Positions 17,023 through 26,119 of a DNA stretch of 64,000 nt are shown one piece after another. The position numbers and the translations under genes were made by a program. Location: NCBI RefSeq assembly GCF_031846305.1, contig NZ_JAVRHY010000004.1, positions 186,001 to 250,000 of the forward strand, written 5' to 3'. This stretch comes from Spectribacter acetivorans (GTDB taxonomy: Bacteria; Pseudomonadota; Gammaproteobacteria; Nevskiales; Salinisphaeraceae). The notes beneath the pieces were generated by a model. It did no database searches and had not been told where the DNA came from. It saw only the letters and a program-made list of their open reading frames with translations. Positions within the stretch are counted from its first letter, which is position 1, and every line of letters starts with the position of its first letter.

Positions 17023-17976
17023 TCAGACCGGCACCGGCCAGAAGGCGCGGATCCCCGACACGCCCTGGGCCCCATGGTGCCAGGCGGTGTCCAGATCGGC
17101 CGGGCCCACCCCGCCCAGCGCGTACACTGGCAGCGGCACGTCCGCGCGCGCCTCGGCGAATCCCGGCCAATCCAGCGGCCTGGCGTCGGGGTGAGTGGGG
17201 GTGGAACGTACTGGTGAAAGCACGGCGGCATCGGCCCCGCCGCGATGGGCCTGCAACAGTTCGGCCCGATCATGACAGGACACAATCAGCCACAAATCCG
17301 ACGGCACCAGCCGGCTGTCGGCGGCAGTCAGCCGGCTGGCAGGCCAGTGGAGCCCGGCCGCGCCGACGCGCCGACATAGCGCCGCGTCCCGGTCCACGAT
17401 CAGGTCGACGCCGGCCGGTCCGGTCACACGCGCAACCTCCGTAGCCAGGGCCTCGTAGGCCGGATCCGCAAGTTCGTTGGCCCGCAGGCGCAGCAATCGC
17501 ACGTCCGACGCGATCAACGCGGACAACTGAGCCAGAAACGCCGCGTGGTCCGGCCCCGGCTCGGGGCTGATGGCATAAGCCGCCGGCAGGCAGAGCGCGT
17601 CCACGATCGGCTTGTTCGCCGACAGCAGATCGTAGTCCGTCAGGCGCTCGGGTTCACACCACGCCACGGGCTGGCCCTCGCGGCCGTGCGGCTCGCCGGT
17701 CCAGGCCGTCACGCAGTGAATATCCAGCAGCACGGGGCGGTCGCGATAGGCATGGTGGAAGCGCAACAACGGGCGCGTGTCCTGCAGCGACACGCCCAGC
17801 TCCTCGTCGAGTTCGCGCGCCAGCGTCTGCTCGATGCTTTCACCAGGCTCGCGCTTGCCCCCGGGGAACTCCCACTTGCCGCCCCCGGGTTTGTCGGCCG
17901 GGCGGCGGGCGATCAGCACGCGGCCGTCGGGATCAACCAGACAACCCACGGCGATGTGCAGAACGTCCGCGTGCAT
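17023..17976 (-). CDS. mutT: Nudix hydrolase (MutT) fused to ThiE-like domain
   Basis: A 317-residue two-domain protein. The N-terminal Nudix domain (about 1-135) has the box GGKREPGESIEQTLARELDE with the REL..EE core and should hydrolyse oxidised dGTP. The C-terminal half (about 145-317) resembles thiamine-phosphate synthase, with GLHWPASRL, IVSCHDRAEL, LSPVRSTPTH and YALGGV corresponding to ThiE loops, but several usual ThiE residues are changed. Such fusions are known in Pseudomonas and relatives. I chose the ATG at 17976, 11 bases after argJ; longer reading would overlap argJ. Confidence 0.9.
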   Translation of the reverse strand: MHADVLHIAVGCLVDPDGRVLIARRPADKPGGGKWEFPGGKREPGESIEQTLARELDEELGVSLQDTRPLLRFHHAYRDRPVLLDIHCVTAWTGEPHGREGQPVAWCEPERLTDYDLLSANKPIVDALCLPAAYAISPEPGPDHAAFLAQLSALIASDVRLLRLRANELADPAYEALATEVARVTGPAGVDLIVDRDAALCRRVGAAGLHWPASRLTAADSRLVPSDLWLIVSCHDRAELLQAHRGGADAAVLSPVRSTPTHPDARPLDWPGFAEARADVPLPVYALGGVGPADLDTAWHHGAQGVSGIRAFWPVPV

Positions 17977-17986
17977 CAGCGGCCGC

Positions 17987-19201
17987 TCAGCTACGATATT
18001 CGGCGTTGATACGAACGTAGTCGTAGCTGAGGTCGCAGGTCCAGACATCCGTGCCGGCACTGCCCCGCCCCAGCTCGATACCGATCACGAACTCCGGCGC
18101 CGCCATCACCGCCGCGGCATCGGCCTCGCGATAGTCCGCGGCGGGCTGACCGTCGCGCACGATCACCACCTGATCGAGGCGGACCGACACGCGGCCGATG
18201 TCGAAATCGCTCAGGCCCGCTCGACCGACTGCCGCGAGTATGCGGCCCCAGTTGGGGTCGCCGGCGAAGCAGGCGGTCTTGACCAGCGGCGACTCGGCCA
18301 CCGTGAAGGCGGTACGGCGGGCCTCCTCGTCGTCGCGGGCGCCGCTGACGGCGACCGTGACGAACCTGGTCGCCCCTTCGCCGTCGCGCACGATGGCCTG
18401 GGCCAGAGTCCGGCAGACCTCGGTCACGGCCGCGGCAAATCCCGGCCAGTCCGGATCGCCCGGCGCCAGTGCCTCGCCGCGGCCGGTGGCGAACAGCACG
18501 CAGGCGTCGTTGGTCGAGGTATCTCCGTCCACGCTGATGCGATTGAACGAGCCTGCTGCGGCGTCGTCCAGCAGGCCCCGGAGGTCCTCCGGTCGCACCG
18601 TCGCATCCGTTCCCACGAACGCCAGCATGGTGGCCATGTCGGGCCGGATCATGCCGGAGCCCTTCGCAATCCCGGTAATGTTAACAGTAGTACCGCTGGC
18701 CAGCCGGATCTGGCGGCTCACACCCTTGGGCAGCGTATCCGTGGTCATGATCGCGCGCGCCGCGGCCAGCCAGCCATCCTCGTGCAGGGCGTCGACGGCC
18801 TCGGGGATGGCCTTGGTCAACCGGTCGACGGGCAGCCGCTCTCCGATCACGCCGGTGGAGAACGGCAGCACCCCGGCTTCCTCGACATCAAGGGCGCGAG
18901 CCACGTAGCCGCAAAGCTCGGTGGCATCGGCCAGCCCGGCTGCCCCGGTCCCGGCATTGGCGTTGCCGCTGTTGATCAAAAGCGCGCGGGCCGTGCCACC
19001 GGCGCTGCGGGTCCGAGCCAGCTGGACCGGGGCGGCCGCGAAGGCGTTGCGCGTGTAGACGGCGGCCAGCGTGGTGCCCGGGTCAAACGCCAGCAGGGCA
19101 ACGTCCGGCCGACCGGGTTTCTTGACCGCGGCCTCGGCCGTACCCAGCCGAACGCCGGGGATTGCCGTCAGCGCCTCGGGCGCAACCAGATTCACCGCCA
19201 T
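17987..19201 (-). CDS. argJ: Glutamate N-acetyltransferase / N-acetylglutamate synthase
   Basis: A 404-residue enzyme of the cyclic arginine pathway that transfers acetyl from N-acetylornithine to glutamate and may also use acetyl-CoA. The self-cleavage site is in IRPDMATML, with T191 becoming the N-terminal nucleophile of the beta chain. Its presence implies acetyl recycling in arginine synthesis. It lies 21 bases after secA and just before the mutT-like gene, an arrangement shared with Pseudomonas. Confidence 0.97.
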   Translation of the reverse strand: MAVNLVAPEALTAIPGVRLGTAEAAVKKPGRPDVALLAFDPGTTLAAVYTRNAFAAAPVQLARTRSAGGTARALLINSGNANAGTGAAGLADATELCGYVARALDVEEAGVLPFSTGVIGERLPVDRLTKAIPEAVDALHEDGWLAAARAIMTTDTLPKGVSRQIRLASGTTVNITGIAKGSGMIRPDMATMLAFVGTDATVRPEDLRGLLDDAAAGSFNRISVDGDTSTNDACVLFATGRGEALAPGDPDWPGFAAAVTEVCRTLAQAIVRDGEGATRFVTVAVSGARDDEEARRTAFTVAESPLVKTACFAGDPNWGRILAAVGRAGLSDFDIGRVSVRLDQVVIVRDGQPAADYREADAAAVMAAPEFVIGIELGRGSAGTDVWTCDLSYDYVRINAEYRS

Positions 19202-19222
19202 GATGTGTTCAGCGAATCCGAC

Positions 19223-22090
19223 TCAGGTGCGGCCGTGGCAATGCTTGTACTTCTTGCCGGAGCCACAGGGGCAGGGTTCGTTGCGGCCGACCTTGCGGTC
19301 ATCACGAACAAAGGTTTCCGCGCGGGGCGCCGGCTCGGGTTCCGGCGATGGCGACTGCTGGCGCCGTTGCGGATTCTGCGGCAGACCCGGCAGGCCACCC
19401 GCGCCGGCGGGGGTCCGGCCGGGGGCGGGTGCCCCGGCACCGCCGGGAGCTTCCGCGGCGGCAGCCGCCGCCTGGGCGGACGCCTGCTCGGCCGCGCTGG
19501 CGGCCTCGTCGTGCTGCAGGCTGAGCTGCCGATCGCGTTTCTGGCTGGCAGCGCGGGCCTCATCGCCGATATCGGCACGAACCTGACCGCGAGCGAGCAC
19601 CGACACCACTTCATGCTTGAGGCGGTTGAGCATGTCATTGAACATGGTGAAGGCTTCGCGCTTGTATTCGTTCTTTGGGTCCTTCTGCGCGTAACCCCGC
19701 AGGTGGATGCCCTTGCGCAGATAGTCCATCGCCGCGAGGTGCTCTCGCCACAGCGAATCCAGCACCTGCAGCATCACCGCCTTCTCGATCTGGGTCATCA
19801 CCGATTCACCGGCGTCGGCCCGCTTCTGCTGATAGACCTCCCAGAGTCGCGCGCGGATGCGGTCGCGCAGGCCCTCCTCGTCCAGGTTCGTTTCCTCGTC
19901 CAGCCACTGCTGAACGGGCAGTTCCTGGCCGAACTCACGCTGCAGCGCTTCGGCGAGCCCGGGTATGTCCCACTGTTCCTCGAGACTCTGCGGCGGCACA
20001 TGCTGGCTGACGACGTCGTCGACCACGTCGTTCCAGATATTCTCGACCACATCGGAGACGTCATCCGCCTCCATCAGCTCGTTACGCTGCTCGTAGACCA
20101 CCTGGCGCTGATCATTGGCCACGTTGTCGTACTCGAGCAGCTGCTTGCGGATGTCGAAGTGGTGCGATTCGACCTTGCGCTGGGCGTTCTCGATCGCCCG
20201 CGTCACCCAGCGATGTTCGATTGCCTCGCCCTTCTCCAGGCCCAGGCCCTGCAGCATCGAGCGCAGCCGCGGCGGGGTGAAGATGCGCATGAGACTGTCT
20301 TCAAGTGACAGGTAGAAACGGCTGGCGCCGGGATCACCCTGGCGGCCGGAGCGGCCGCGCAGCTGATTGTCCACGCGGCGCGATTCGTGACGTTCCGAAC
20401 CGATCACATAGAGTCCGCCGGCCTCCTTGACCTGCTCGTGGCGCTGGCGCCAGTCGGCCATGATGCGTTCGCGACCCGCGGTGTCATCCTCATCGAGCTC
20501 GGCCAGCTCGCCTTCCGGGTTGCCCCCCAGCACGATGTCGGTGCCGCGGCCGGCCATGTTAGTGGCGATGGTAGCGGCCCCGGCACGGCCGGCCTGGGCA
20601 ATGATGTCGGCCTCGCGCTCGTGCTGCTTGGCGTTGAGCACTTCGTGCGGCACCTTGCGTTCGTGCAGCAGCCGGGACAGATACTCGGACGATTCGATCG
20701 ACGCGGTACCGATCAGCACCGGTTGACCGCGTTCACGGGCCTCGTTGGTCTCGTCCGCAATCGCCTCGAATTTTTCGGCCACGGTCATGAAGACCTGATC
20801 GGCCCGATCGTCGCGGACCATCGGCTTGTTGGTGGGGATGACCACCACTTCCAGCCCGTAGATGGACTGGAACTCGTAGGCCTCGGTATCGGCGGTACCG
20901 GTCATGCCGGCCAGCTTGTCGTACAGCCGGAAGAAGTTCTGGAAGGTGATCGAGGCCAGGGTCTGGTTCTCGCGCTGGATCTTGACCCCTTCCTTGGCCT
21001 CGATCGCCTGGTGCAGACCATCCGACCAGCGCCGGCCCGGCATCGTGCGGCCGGTGAACTCGTCGACAATCACCACCTGCCCGTTGGCGAGGATGTACTC
21101 GACATCCTTCTGATACAGGCTGTGCGCCCGCAACGCCGCGTTGAGGTGGTGCATCAGGATGACGTTGTTGGCGTCGTAGAGGCTTTCGCCCTCCGGCAGC
21201 AGGCCCTCCGCCCGCATCATTTCCTCGACCCGCTCGTGGCCGGCCTCGGTCAGCTGAATCTGCTTGGACTTCTCGTCGGTGCGGTAGTCGCCGGGGGGAT
21301 CCTCGCCGCCTTCCTGCGCGGCCTTGATCTCCTCCTCACTAGCGGTCTGGCGGGTGAGCTTCGGAATCAGCTTGTTGATGCGCCGGTACAGTTCGGGATC
21401 GTCATCCGTGGGGCCCGAAATGATCAGCGGCGTGCGAGCCTCATCGATCAGAATGGAGTCCACTTCGTCGATGATGGCGAAATTCAGCGGCCGCTGTACC
21501 CGGTCGGCCGCGGCAAACGCCATGTTGTCGCGCAGATAGTCGAAGCCGAATTCGTTGTTGGTGCCGTAGGTAATGTCGGCAGCGTAGGCCTCGCGCTTTT
21601 CCTCGTTGGACTGGCCGCTGTAGATCACCCCCACGGTCAACCCGAGAAAACGGTAGATACGGCCCATCCAGTCCGCGTCGCGACGGGCCAGATAATCGTT
21701 GACGGTAATGATGTGCACGCCCTGGCCAGGCAACGCGTTGAGGTAAGTGGCCAGGGTGGCCACGAGCGTCTTGCCCTCGCCCGTCTTCATCTCGGCGATC
21801 TTGCCCTGGTGCAGCACCATCCCGCCCACCAGCTGGACGTCGAAATGGCGCAATCCCAGTATCCGTCGCCCGGCCTCGCGAACCACCGCGAACGCTTCCG
21901 GCAATAGGTCGTCCAGCTTGGCACCGGCTTCCAGACGTTCCCGGAATTCAGGGGTCTTGGCCGCCAGTGCCTCGTCCGACAGCGCGCTGATGGACTCTTC
22001 CAGCGGGTTTACCTGAGCGATCTGCCGATGCAACCGCTTGACGACACGCTGATTGCGGCTGCCGAAGACCTTGGACAAGAGTTTGCTCAT
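19223..22090 (-). CDS. secA: Preprotein translocase ATPase SecA
   Basis: A 955-residue motor that drives unfolded preproteins through SecYEG. Walker A is MKTGEGKT (101-108), the DEAD-type motif is in IIDEVDSILIDEARTP, and MAGRGTDIVLGG lies in the second ATPase domain. The C-terminal zinc finger CPCGSGKKYKHCH (C940, C942, C951, H952), preceded by an Ala/Gly/Pro-rich linker, is the SecB-binding site. The gene follows an M23 peptidase gene rather than secM. The 222-base upstream gap holds its own promoter and leader. Confidence 0.98.
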   Translation of the reverse strand: MSKLLSKVFGSRNQRVVKRLHRQIAQVNPLEESISALSDEALAAKTPEFRERLEAGAKLDDLLPEAFAVVREAGRRILGLRHFDVQLVGGMVLHQGKIAEMKTGEGKTLVATLATYLNALPGQGVHIITVNDYLARRDADWMGRIYRFLGLTVGVIYSGQSNEEKREAYAADITYGTNNEFGFDYLRDNMAFAAADRVQRPLNFAIIDEVDSILIDEARTPLIISGPTDDDPELYRRINKLIPKLTRQTASEEEIKAAQEGGEDPPGDYRTDEKSKQIQLTEAGHERVEEMMRAEGLLPEGESLYDANNVILMHHLNAALRAHSLYQKDVEYILANGQVVIVDEFTGRTMPGRRWSDGLHQAIEAKEGVKIQRENQTLASITFQNFFRLYDKLAGMTGTADTEAYEFQSIYGLEVVVIPTNKPMVRDDRADQVFMTVAEKFEAIADETNEARERGQPVLIGTASIESSEYLSRLLHERKVPHEVLNAKQHEREADIIAQAGRAGAATIATNMAGRGTDIVLGGNPEGELAELDEDDTAGRERIMADWRQRHEQVKEAGGLYVIGSERHESRRVDNQLRGRSGRQGDPGASRFYLSLEDSLMRIFTPPRLRSMLQGLGLEKGEAIEHRWVTRAIENAQRKVESHHFDIRKQLLEYDNVANDQRQVVYEQRNELMEADDVSDVVENIWNDVVDDVVSQHVPPQSLEEQWDIPGLAEALQREFGQELPVQQWLDEETNLDEEGLRDRIRARLWEVYQQKRADAGESVMTQIEKAVMLQVLDSLWREHLAAMDYLRKGIHLRGYAQKDPKNEYKREAFTMFNDMLNRLKHEVVSVLARGQVRADIGDEARAASQKRDRQLSLQHDEAASAAEQASAQAAAAAAEAPGGAGAPAPGRTPAGAGGLPGLPQNPQRRQQSPSPEPEPAPRAETFVRDDRKVGRNEPCPCGSGKKYKHCHGRT

Positions 22091-22214
22091 GGACGCTCAA
22101 ACCGTCGATGGTGGTGAAGCCGCGCGCTCGCCGGCACATGCCCGTTGCGCGGCCCGGGTCAGCGCCCGATACCACGCGCCGCGGTCGGGTTGCCCGTCAG
22201 AAAGGGTATTACTT

Positions 22215-22282
22215 GAGGCCGCCGATGGCCTCTTTCAACGCCGCGGGCCCGCGATGATAACGCAAGGCCGCGTCGGGCTTAA
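22215..22282 (-). promoter_or_regulatory. Predicted secA promoter and leader hairpin
   Basis: Reading leftward, TTAAGC (22282-22277) and TATCAT (22259-22254) are 17 bases apart. The resulting leader would be about 155 bases and contains a perfect hairpin, GAGGCC (22232-22227), ATCGGC, GGCCTC (22220-22215). No secM-like arrest peptide is visible in the gap. Confidence 0.5.
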
Positions 22283-22312
22283 CCGATCAGCGTCCGACGA
22301 ACGCCAATCTCG

Positions 22313-23248
22313 TTATCGGGCCGCTTCCATGTAGGCTGCCGGATCCACCACTTTGCCGTTGCGCAGCACCTCGAAATGCAGGTGCGGGCCGGTCGAGCGG
22401 CCGGACGAACCCAGCTTGGCAATCACGTTGCCGCGATCCACGCGCTCGCCAACCTCGACGGTGATCTTGCTGTTGTGGCCATAGCGGGTGACATAGCCGT
22501 TGCCGTGGTTGACCTCGACCAGCTTCCCATAGCCCGCCTTGCCGCCGGCGTGGGATACCACCCCTGGCGCCACCGACACCACGTCGGTGCCAACGCCCGC
22601 GGCGAAGTCGATGCCCTCATGCATGGACCGGCGGCCGGAAAAGGGGTCGGTTCGCCACCCGAACGCGGAAGAAATCCAGCCTTCGTTGACGGGCCGGCCC
22701 GCGGGGGTCATTTCCTCACGCAGTTCACTCGCCAGCATCAAATCGCGCAGGACGCGCATCTGACGTTCGCGGGAATCGAGCTCCTGCTCGAATCGATCCA
22801 GTGCCGCCTCGAACTGGTCCGCGGTCGGGGCATGTTCATCGGTTTCGGCGACCGGGCCACCCAGCGGCGGTGGACTGGCAAAATCGAATTCCCTGGCATC
22901 GATGTTGGCCAGCTTGGTCATTCGCGAGCCGGCCGCGTTCAAGCGGGTGACATGGGCCTGCAGCTGACCCAGCCGCTGGGCAAGCGCATGGATATTGTCA
23001 TCCATGCGCTGGCGCAGTGACTGGACTTCCTGACGCTGAACCGCCACCTGTTCATCCCAGACCGCGGTAGTGCTGGCCACCTGGGTCACACCGCTGGCAT
23101 CGGGTGCCATCCGGTAACCGAACACCATGGCCGCGCAGATGGCGACCACCGGCAGCGAGACCAGCGGCGCCCAGAACCAGGGCGAGCGCGGCTGACATCG
23201 CAAACGCCAGGTACGGCCACGCGAGTGGCTTATCAGTATGATATCCAT
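22313..23248 (-). CDS. M23 family metallopeptidase, membrane anchored
   Basis: A 311-residue probable murein endopeptidase or divisome activator. A transmembrane segment (about 24-46) is followed by a periplasmic coiled-coil-like stretch (about 65-180) and a C-terminal LytM domain. The zinc ligands appear complete: H210 and D214 in HEGIDFAAG, and H289/H291 in GPHLHFE, so it is likely catalytic. It lies upstream of secA where secM is found in enterics, and is divergent from dciA with only 41 bases between. Its exact substrate is not known. Confidence 0.92.
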   Translation of the reverse strand: MDIILISHSRGRTWRLRCQPRSPWFWAPLVSLPVVAICAAMVFGYRMAPDASGVTQVASTTAVWDEQVAVQRQEVQSLRQRMDDNIHALAQRLGQLQAHVTRLNAAGSRMTKLANIDAREFDFASPPPLGGPVAETDEHAPTADQFEAALDRFEQELDSRERQMRVLRDLMLASELREEMTPAGRPVNEGWISSAFGWRTDPFSGRRSMHEGIDFAAGVGTDVVSVAPGVVSHAGGKAGYGKLVEVNHGNGYVTRYGHNSKITVEVGERVDRGNVIAKLGSSGRSTGPHLHFEVLRNGKVVDPAAYMEAAR

Positions 23249-23289
23249 AGGCTAACTTTCACCTGAGACGCCAGGAGCAAATACTCGCC

Positions 23290-23733
23290 GTGCGCAAAGC
23301 GCCTCGTCCCCTCGTTGATGTTCTGAGATCGGATCAGAACAAACTCAAGAGTTTACGCAGGCATGCATCATTCCTGCAACAAACCCAGGCGGCGGTCGAC
23401 GCCGGTCTGCCGGCGGCAGCGCGGGGCCACGTGCGGGTGGCGGACTGCAACGACCAGCGCCTGGTGCTGCTGGTCGACAATGGTGCCTGGGCAACACGGC
23501 TGCGCTTCGAGCAGGATGCCATCCGGCGATCGGTGGCCGCCCGGCTAAAGCGCGGCATCCCCGATCTGGAAATCCGGATCCGGCCGTCCGCCGCCGAAGT
23601 GATATCGGGCAACCGTCGGCCGCGTCACATGAGTGAGTCGGCTCGGCAGCTGCTGATCACCTGTGCGGATTACGTCGACAACCCGGCGCTGACCCGGGCG
23701 CTGAAGCGTCTGGCCCGCGCCGGACGCCGCTAG
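23290..23733 (+). CDS. dciA: DciA-type replicative helicase loader (DUF721)
   Basis: A 147-residue protein of the DUF721 family. DciA loads the replicative helicase DnaB in bacteria that lack DnaC/DnaI. The core ARGHVRVADCNDQRLVLLVD, then NGAWATRLRFEQDAI, is characteristic. It starts with GTG at 23290; an AGGAG 13 bases before it is a distant ribosome site. It is the only rightward gene between lpxC and secA. Location next to lpxC and secA matches Pseudomonas and Xanthomonas. Confidence 0.88.
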   Translation: MRKAPRPLVDVLRSDQNKLKSLRRHASFLQQTQAAVDAGLPAAARGHVRVADCNDQRLVLLVDNGAWATRLRFEQDAIRRSVAARLKRGIPDLEIRIRPSAAEVISGNRRPRHMSESARQLLITCADYVDNPALTRALKRLARAGRR

Positions 23734-23755
23734 TAGCGGGGTAGAGGGCCCGGGG

Positions 23756-24673
23756 TCAGGCCGCCGCCACCGGGCGCGCATTGACGTAGGAGATCGGCGC
23801 TTCCTCCATGTCCGGGAAGGTGACCTCCTCCCAGGCGCCGTGGTCGGCCATGAGCGCCCGCAGCAGCTTGTTGTTCAGGCCGTGGCCCGACTTGAAGCCG
23901 GTGAAGCTGCCGATCAGACCGCAGCCCAGCAGGTAGAGATCGCCGATCGCGTCGAGAATCTTGTGGCGCACGAATTCGTTGTCGTAGCGCAGGCCGTCGG
24001 CGTTGAGTACCCGGTAGTCATCCAGCACCACAGCATTGTCCATGCTGCCGCCGCGCGCCAGGTTGTTGGCCCGCAGGAATTCGATATCGCGCATGAAGCC
24101 GAACGTGCGGGCCCGCGACACCTCCTTGACGAACGAGGTCGTCGAGAAATCCACGCTGGCCGACTGCGTGTCGGCATCGAAGGCGGGATGGTCGAACTCG
24201 ATCCCGAAGCTGACCTTGAACCCCTCGAACGGATCGAAACGAGCCCATTTGTCGTCTTCGGCAACCTGCACCGGCCGCTTGATGCGAATGAAGCGTTTGG
24301 CGGCGTCCAGCTCCTGGATGCCGGCGGACTGGATCAGGAACACGAAGGGGCCGGCGCTGCCATCCATGATCGGCACTTCGTCGGCCGATAGTTCGACCAC
24401 CGCGTTATCGATGCCAAGCCCGGCCATTGCGGACAGCAGGTGTTCCACGGTCGACACGCGCATGCCATTGTCGGTCAGGGTCGTGGCGAGCGTGGTCTCG
24501 CCCACCTTGAGCGCGTCGGCCCGCAGTTCGCGGACCGGCGTCAGATCGGTACGGCGGAACACGATGCCGTGATCGGCGGGTGCCGGACGCAGCGTCATGT
24601 ATACCTTGTGACCGGTGTGAAGCCCCACGCCGGTGGCGCGGATCGGGTTCTTGAGTGTCCGTTGTCTCAGCAT
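23756..24673 (-). CDS. lpxC: UDP-3-O-acyl-N-acetylglucosamine deacetylase
   Basis: A 305-residue zinc enzyme committing UDP-acyl-GlcNAc to lipid A synthesis. The zinc ligands are H78 (EHLLSAMAG), H237 and D241 (RHKILDAIGD), and the catalytic-loop histidine is H264 (SGHGLNN). The length equals E. coli LpxC. It follows ftsZ by 216 bases with a terminator between them, so it is probably transcribed independently. Its leader can form alternative hairpins that include the start codon. The C-terminus ISYVNARPVAAA is Ala/Val-rich, comparable to the FtsH-recognised tail of E. coli LpxC, though regulation here is untested. Confidence 0.98.
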   Translation of the reverse strand: MLRQRTLKNPIRATGVGLHTGHKVYMTLRPAPADHGIVFRRTDLTPVRELRADALKVGETTLATTLTDNGMRVSTVEHLLSAMAGLGIDNAVVELSADEVPIMDGSAGPFVFLIQSAGIQELDAAKRFIRIKRPVQVAEDDKWARFDPFEGFKVSFGIEFDHPAFDADTQSASVDFSTTSFVKEVSRARTFGFMRDIEFLRANNLARGGSMDNAVVLDDYRVLNADGLRYDNEFVRHKILDAIGDLYLLGCGLIGSFTGFKSGHGLNNKLLRALMADHGAWEEVTFPDMEEAPISYVNARPVAAA

Positions 24674-24748
24674 CGACGCTGTTCCTCTTTTCCTTGCGGC
24701 ATTCAGGCTGTCAACCGCTTGTCATGTACAGCGTCGATAATGGACGCT
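24671..24748 (-). promoter_or_regulatory. lpxC leader with mutually exclusive hairpins at start codon
   Basis: In mRNA sense, AGCGTC (24748-24743) can pair with GACGCT (24735-24730) across seven bases. The overlapping segment ATCGACGCTGT (24738-24728) can instead pair perfectly with ACAGCGTCGAT (24682-24672), whose last two bases are the A and U of the lpxC start codon. The GAGGA ribosome site lies beside this stem in the loop. The two pairings share a strand and cannot coexist, as in a translation switch. Function is inference. Confidence 0.45.
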
Positions 24749-24843
24749 GGAGAATGAACGCTTGCTGAACGCCGGCGCCACGCTGAAAAATGCTGCAGTG
24801 AACAATACGCGGCGCCCAACAGGATATCACAGTGACCCAAACA

Positions 24844-24880
24844 CGGGCGGATGCGGGGCACGGCCGCCCGCACCCGCCCG
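24844..24880 (-). terminator. Terminator downstream of ftsZ
   Basis: Two 14-base arms, CGGGCGGATGCGGG (24844-24857) and CCCGCACCCGCCCG (24867-24880), are complementary except for one position that forms G-U in RNA. The hairpin lies just after the ftsZ stop and, in the leftward transcript, is followed by GUGUUU. The U-run is weak but the stem is very stable, so it likely separates the division cluster from lpxC. Confidence 0.65.
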
Positions 24881-24889
24881 CCGGCAACA

Positions 24890-26041
24890 TCAGTCTGCCT
24901 GGTTGCGCAGGAATGCCGGCACATCCAGGTAATCCATATCCACGGCCGCGTTCTGGTCGTGGCGCTGACGCGGGGCCTGACGGATGACCGTCGGGGTATC
25001 CAGCTCCTCGTAACGAACCTGACCACCGGTGTCACGCTTGAGTGCCCGGATGGAATCACGGCCGGTCAGCTGAGCCTGTTTGCCGAGCCCGGTCGCCACC
25101 ACCGTCACGCACAGCTCGTCACCCATGCTGGCATCGACCGCGGTACCCACAATCACTTCCGCGTTCTCCGAGGTCATTTCCATGACCACCTCGTTGACCA
25201 GCTGGAACTCGTTGATACTCAGGTTATCGTCACCGGTGACGTTCACCAGCAACCCCTCGGCGCCGTGCAGGTTGAGATCATCCAGCAATGGCGAGGCAAG
25301 CGCTGCTTCCGCGGCCTGACGAGCGCGATCATCGCCCACCGCCGTGGCCCGGCCCATCATCGCCATGCCCTGGACCGACATCACCTTGCGCACGTCGGCA
25401 AAGTCGACGTTGATCAGACCCGGTCGGGTGATCAGGTCGGAAATGCCCTGGACCGCGTTATGCAGCACATCGTTGGCGGCCTTGAACGCCGAGCGCAGCG
25501 TGGTGCCCTTGCCCAGCACCGTGAGGAGCTTCTCGTTGGGAATGACGATCAGCGAATCGACGTACTCCTGCAGCTGCTCGATCCCCTGCCGGGCGATTTC
25601 CATGCGCTTGCCCCGCTCGAAGGGAAACGGCTTGGTAACCACCGCCAGCGTGAGGATATCCAGTTCGCGGGCGATTTCCGCCACCACCGGCGCCGCGCCG
25701 GTGCCGGTACCGCCGCCCATGCCACAGGTAATGAACAGCATGTCAGCACCCTCGATCGCCTCCCGAATGCGGTCACGATCCTCCTCGGCCGCCTGTCGGC
25801 CGATCACCGGGTCCGCACCAGCACCCAGGCCACGGGTCACGTTGACCCCGAGCTGCACCAGGGTATCCGCCTGGCAGGATTCCAGGTGCTGGGCATCGGT
25901 ATTGGCGCAGATGAAATCCACCCCTTCAATACCGCCGTTGACCATCTGATTGACGGTATTGGAACCGCCGCCTCCGACGCCGATCACCTTGATGATGGCC
26001 TTGTCGGTCCTTTCGTCAGCGAATTCGAACACTTCACTCAT
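24890..26041 (-). CDS. ftsZ: Cell division GTPase FtsZ
   Basis: A 383-residue tubulin homologue forming the cytokinetic ring. The N-terminal GVGGGGSNTVNQM (21-33) and the tubulin signature CGMGGGTGTGAAP (106-118) bind GTP. The C-terminal conserved peptide DYLDVPAFLRNQ, which binds FtsA and ZipA, is intact after a linker. It is the last gene of the mra/dcw cluster, 78 bases after ftsA, with a ribosome site GGAGGAT before the ATG. Confidence 0.99.
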   Translation of the reverse strand: MSEVFEFADERTDKAIIKVIGVGGGGSNTVNQMVNGGIEGVDFICANTDAQHLESCQADTLVQLGVNVTRGLGAGADPVIGRQAAEEDRDRIREAIEGADMLFITCGMGGGTGTGAAPVVAEIARELDILTLAVVTKPFPFERGKRMEIARQGIEQLQEYVDSLIVIPNEKLLTVLGKGTTLRSAFKAANDVLHNAVQGISDLITRPGLINVDFADVRKVMSVQGMAMMGRATAVGDDRARQAAEAALASPLLDDLNLHGAEGLLVNVTGDDNLSINEFQLVNEVVMEMTSENAEVIVGTAVDASMGDELCVTVVATGLGKQAQLTGRDSIRALKRDTGGQVRYEELDTPTVIRQAPRQRHDQNAAVDMDYLDVPAFLRNQAD

Positions 26042-26119
26042 GATCCATCCTCCAGTTGCCGTGCCGTCCCGTCGCCGGGACGCTTGATCCGGTTGCCCGG
26101 ACTCAAACCGTTGCGTTAC

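Noticed and set aside
22254..22265. Shared 12-base TGCGTTATCATC at the secA and exchanger-gene promoters
   Set aside because: Identical 12-mers are expected many times by chance in 64 kb; the match mainly reflects a similar -10 box.
22091..22312. SecM-like arrest peptide upstream of secA
   Set aside because: No frame with a signal peptide and an arrest-like C-terminus is present in the gap.
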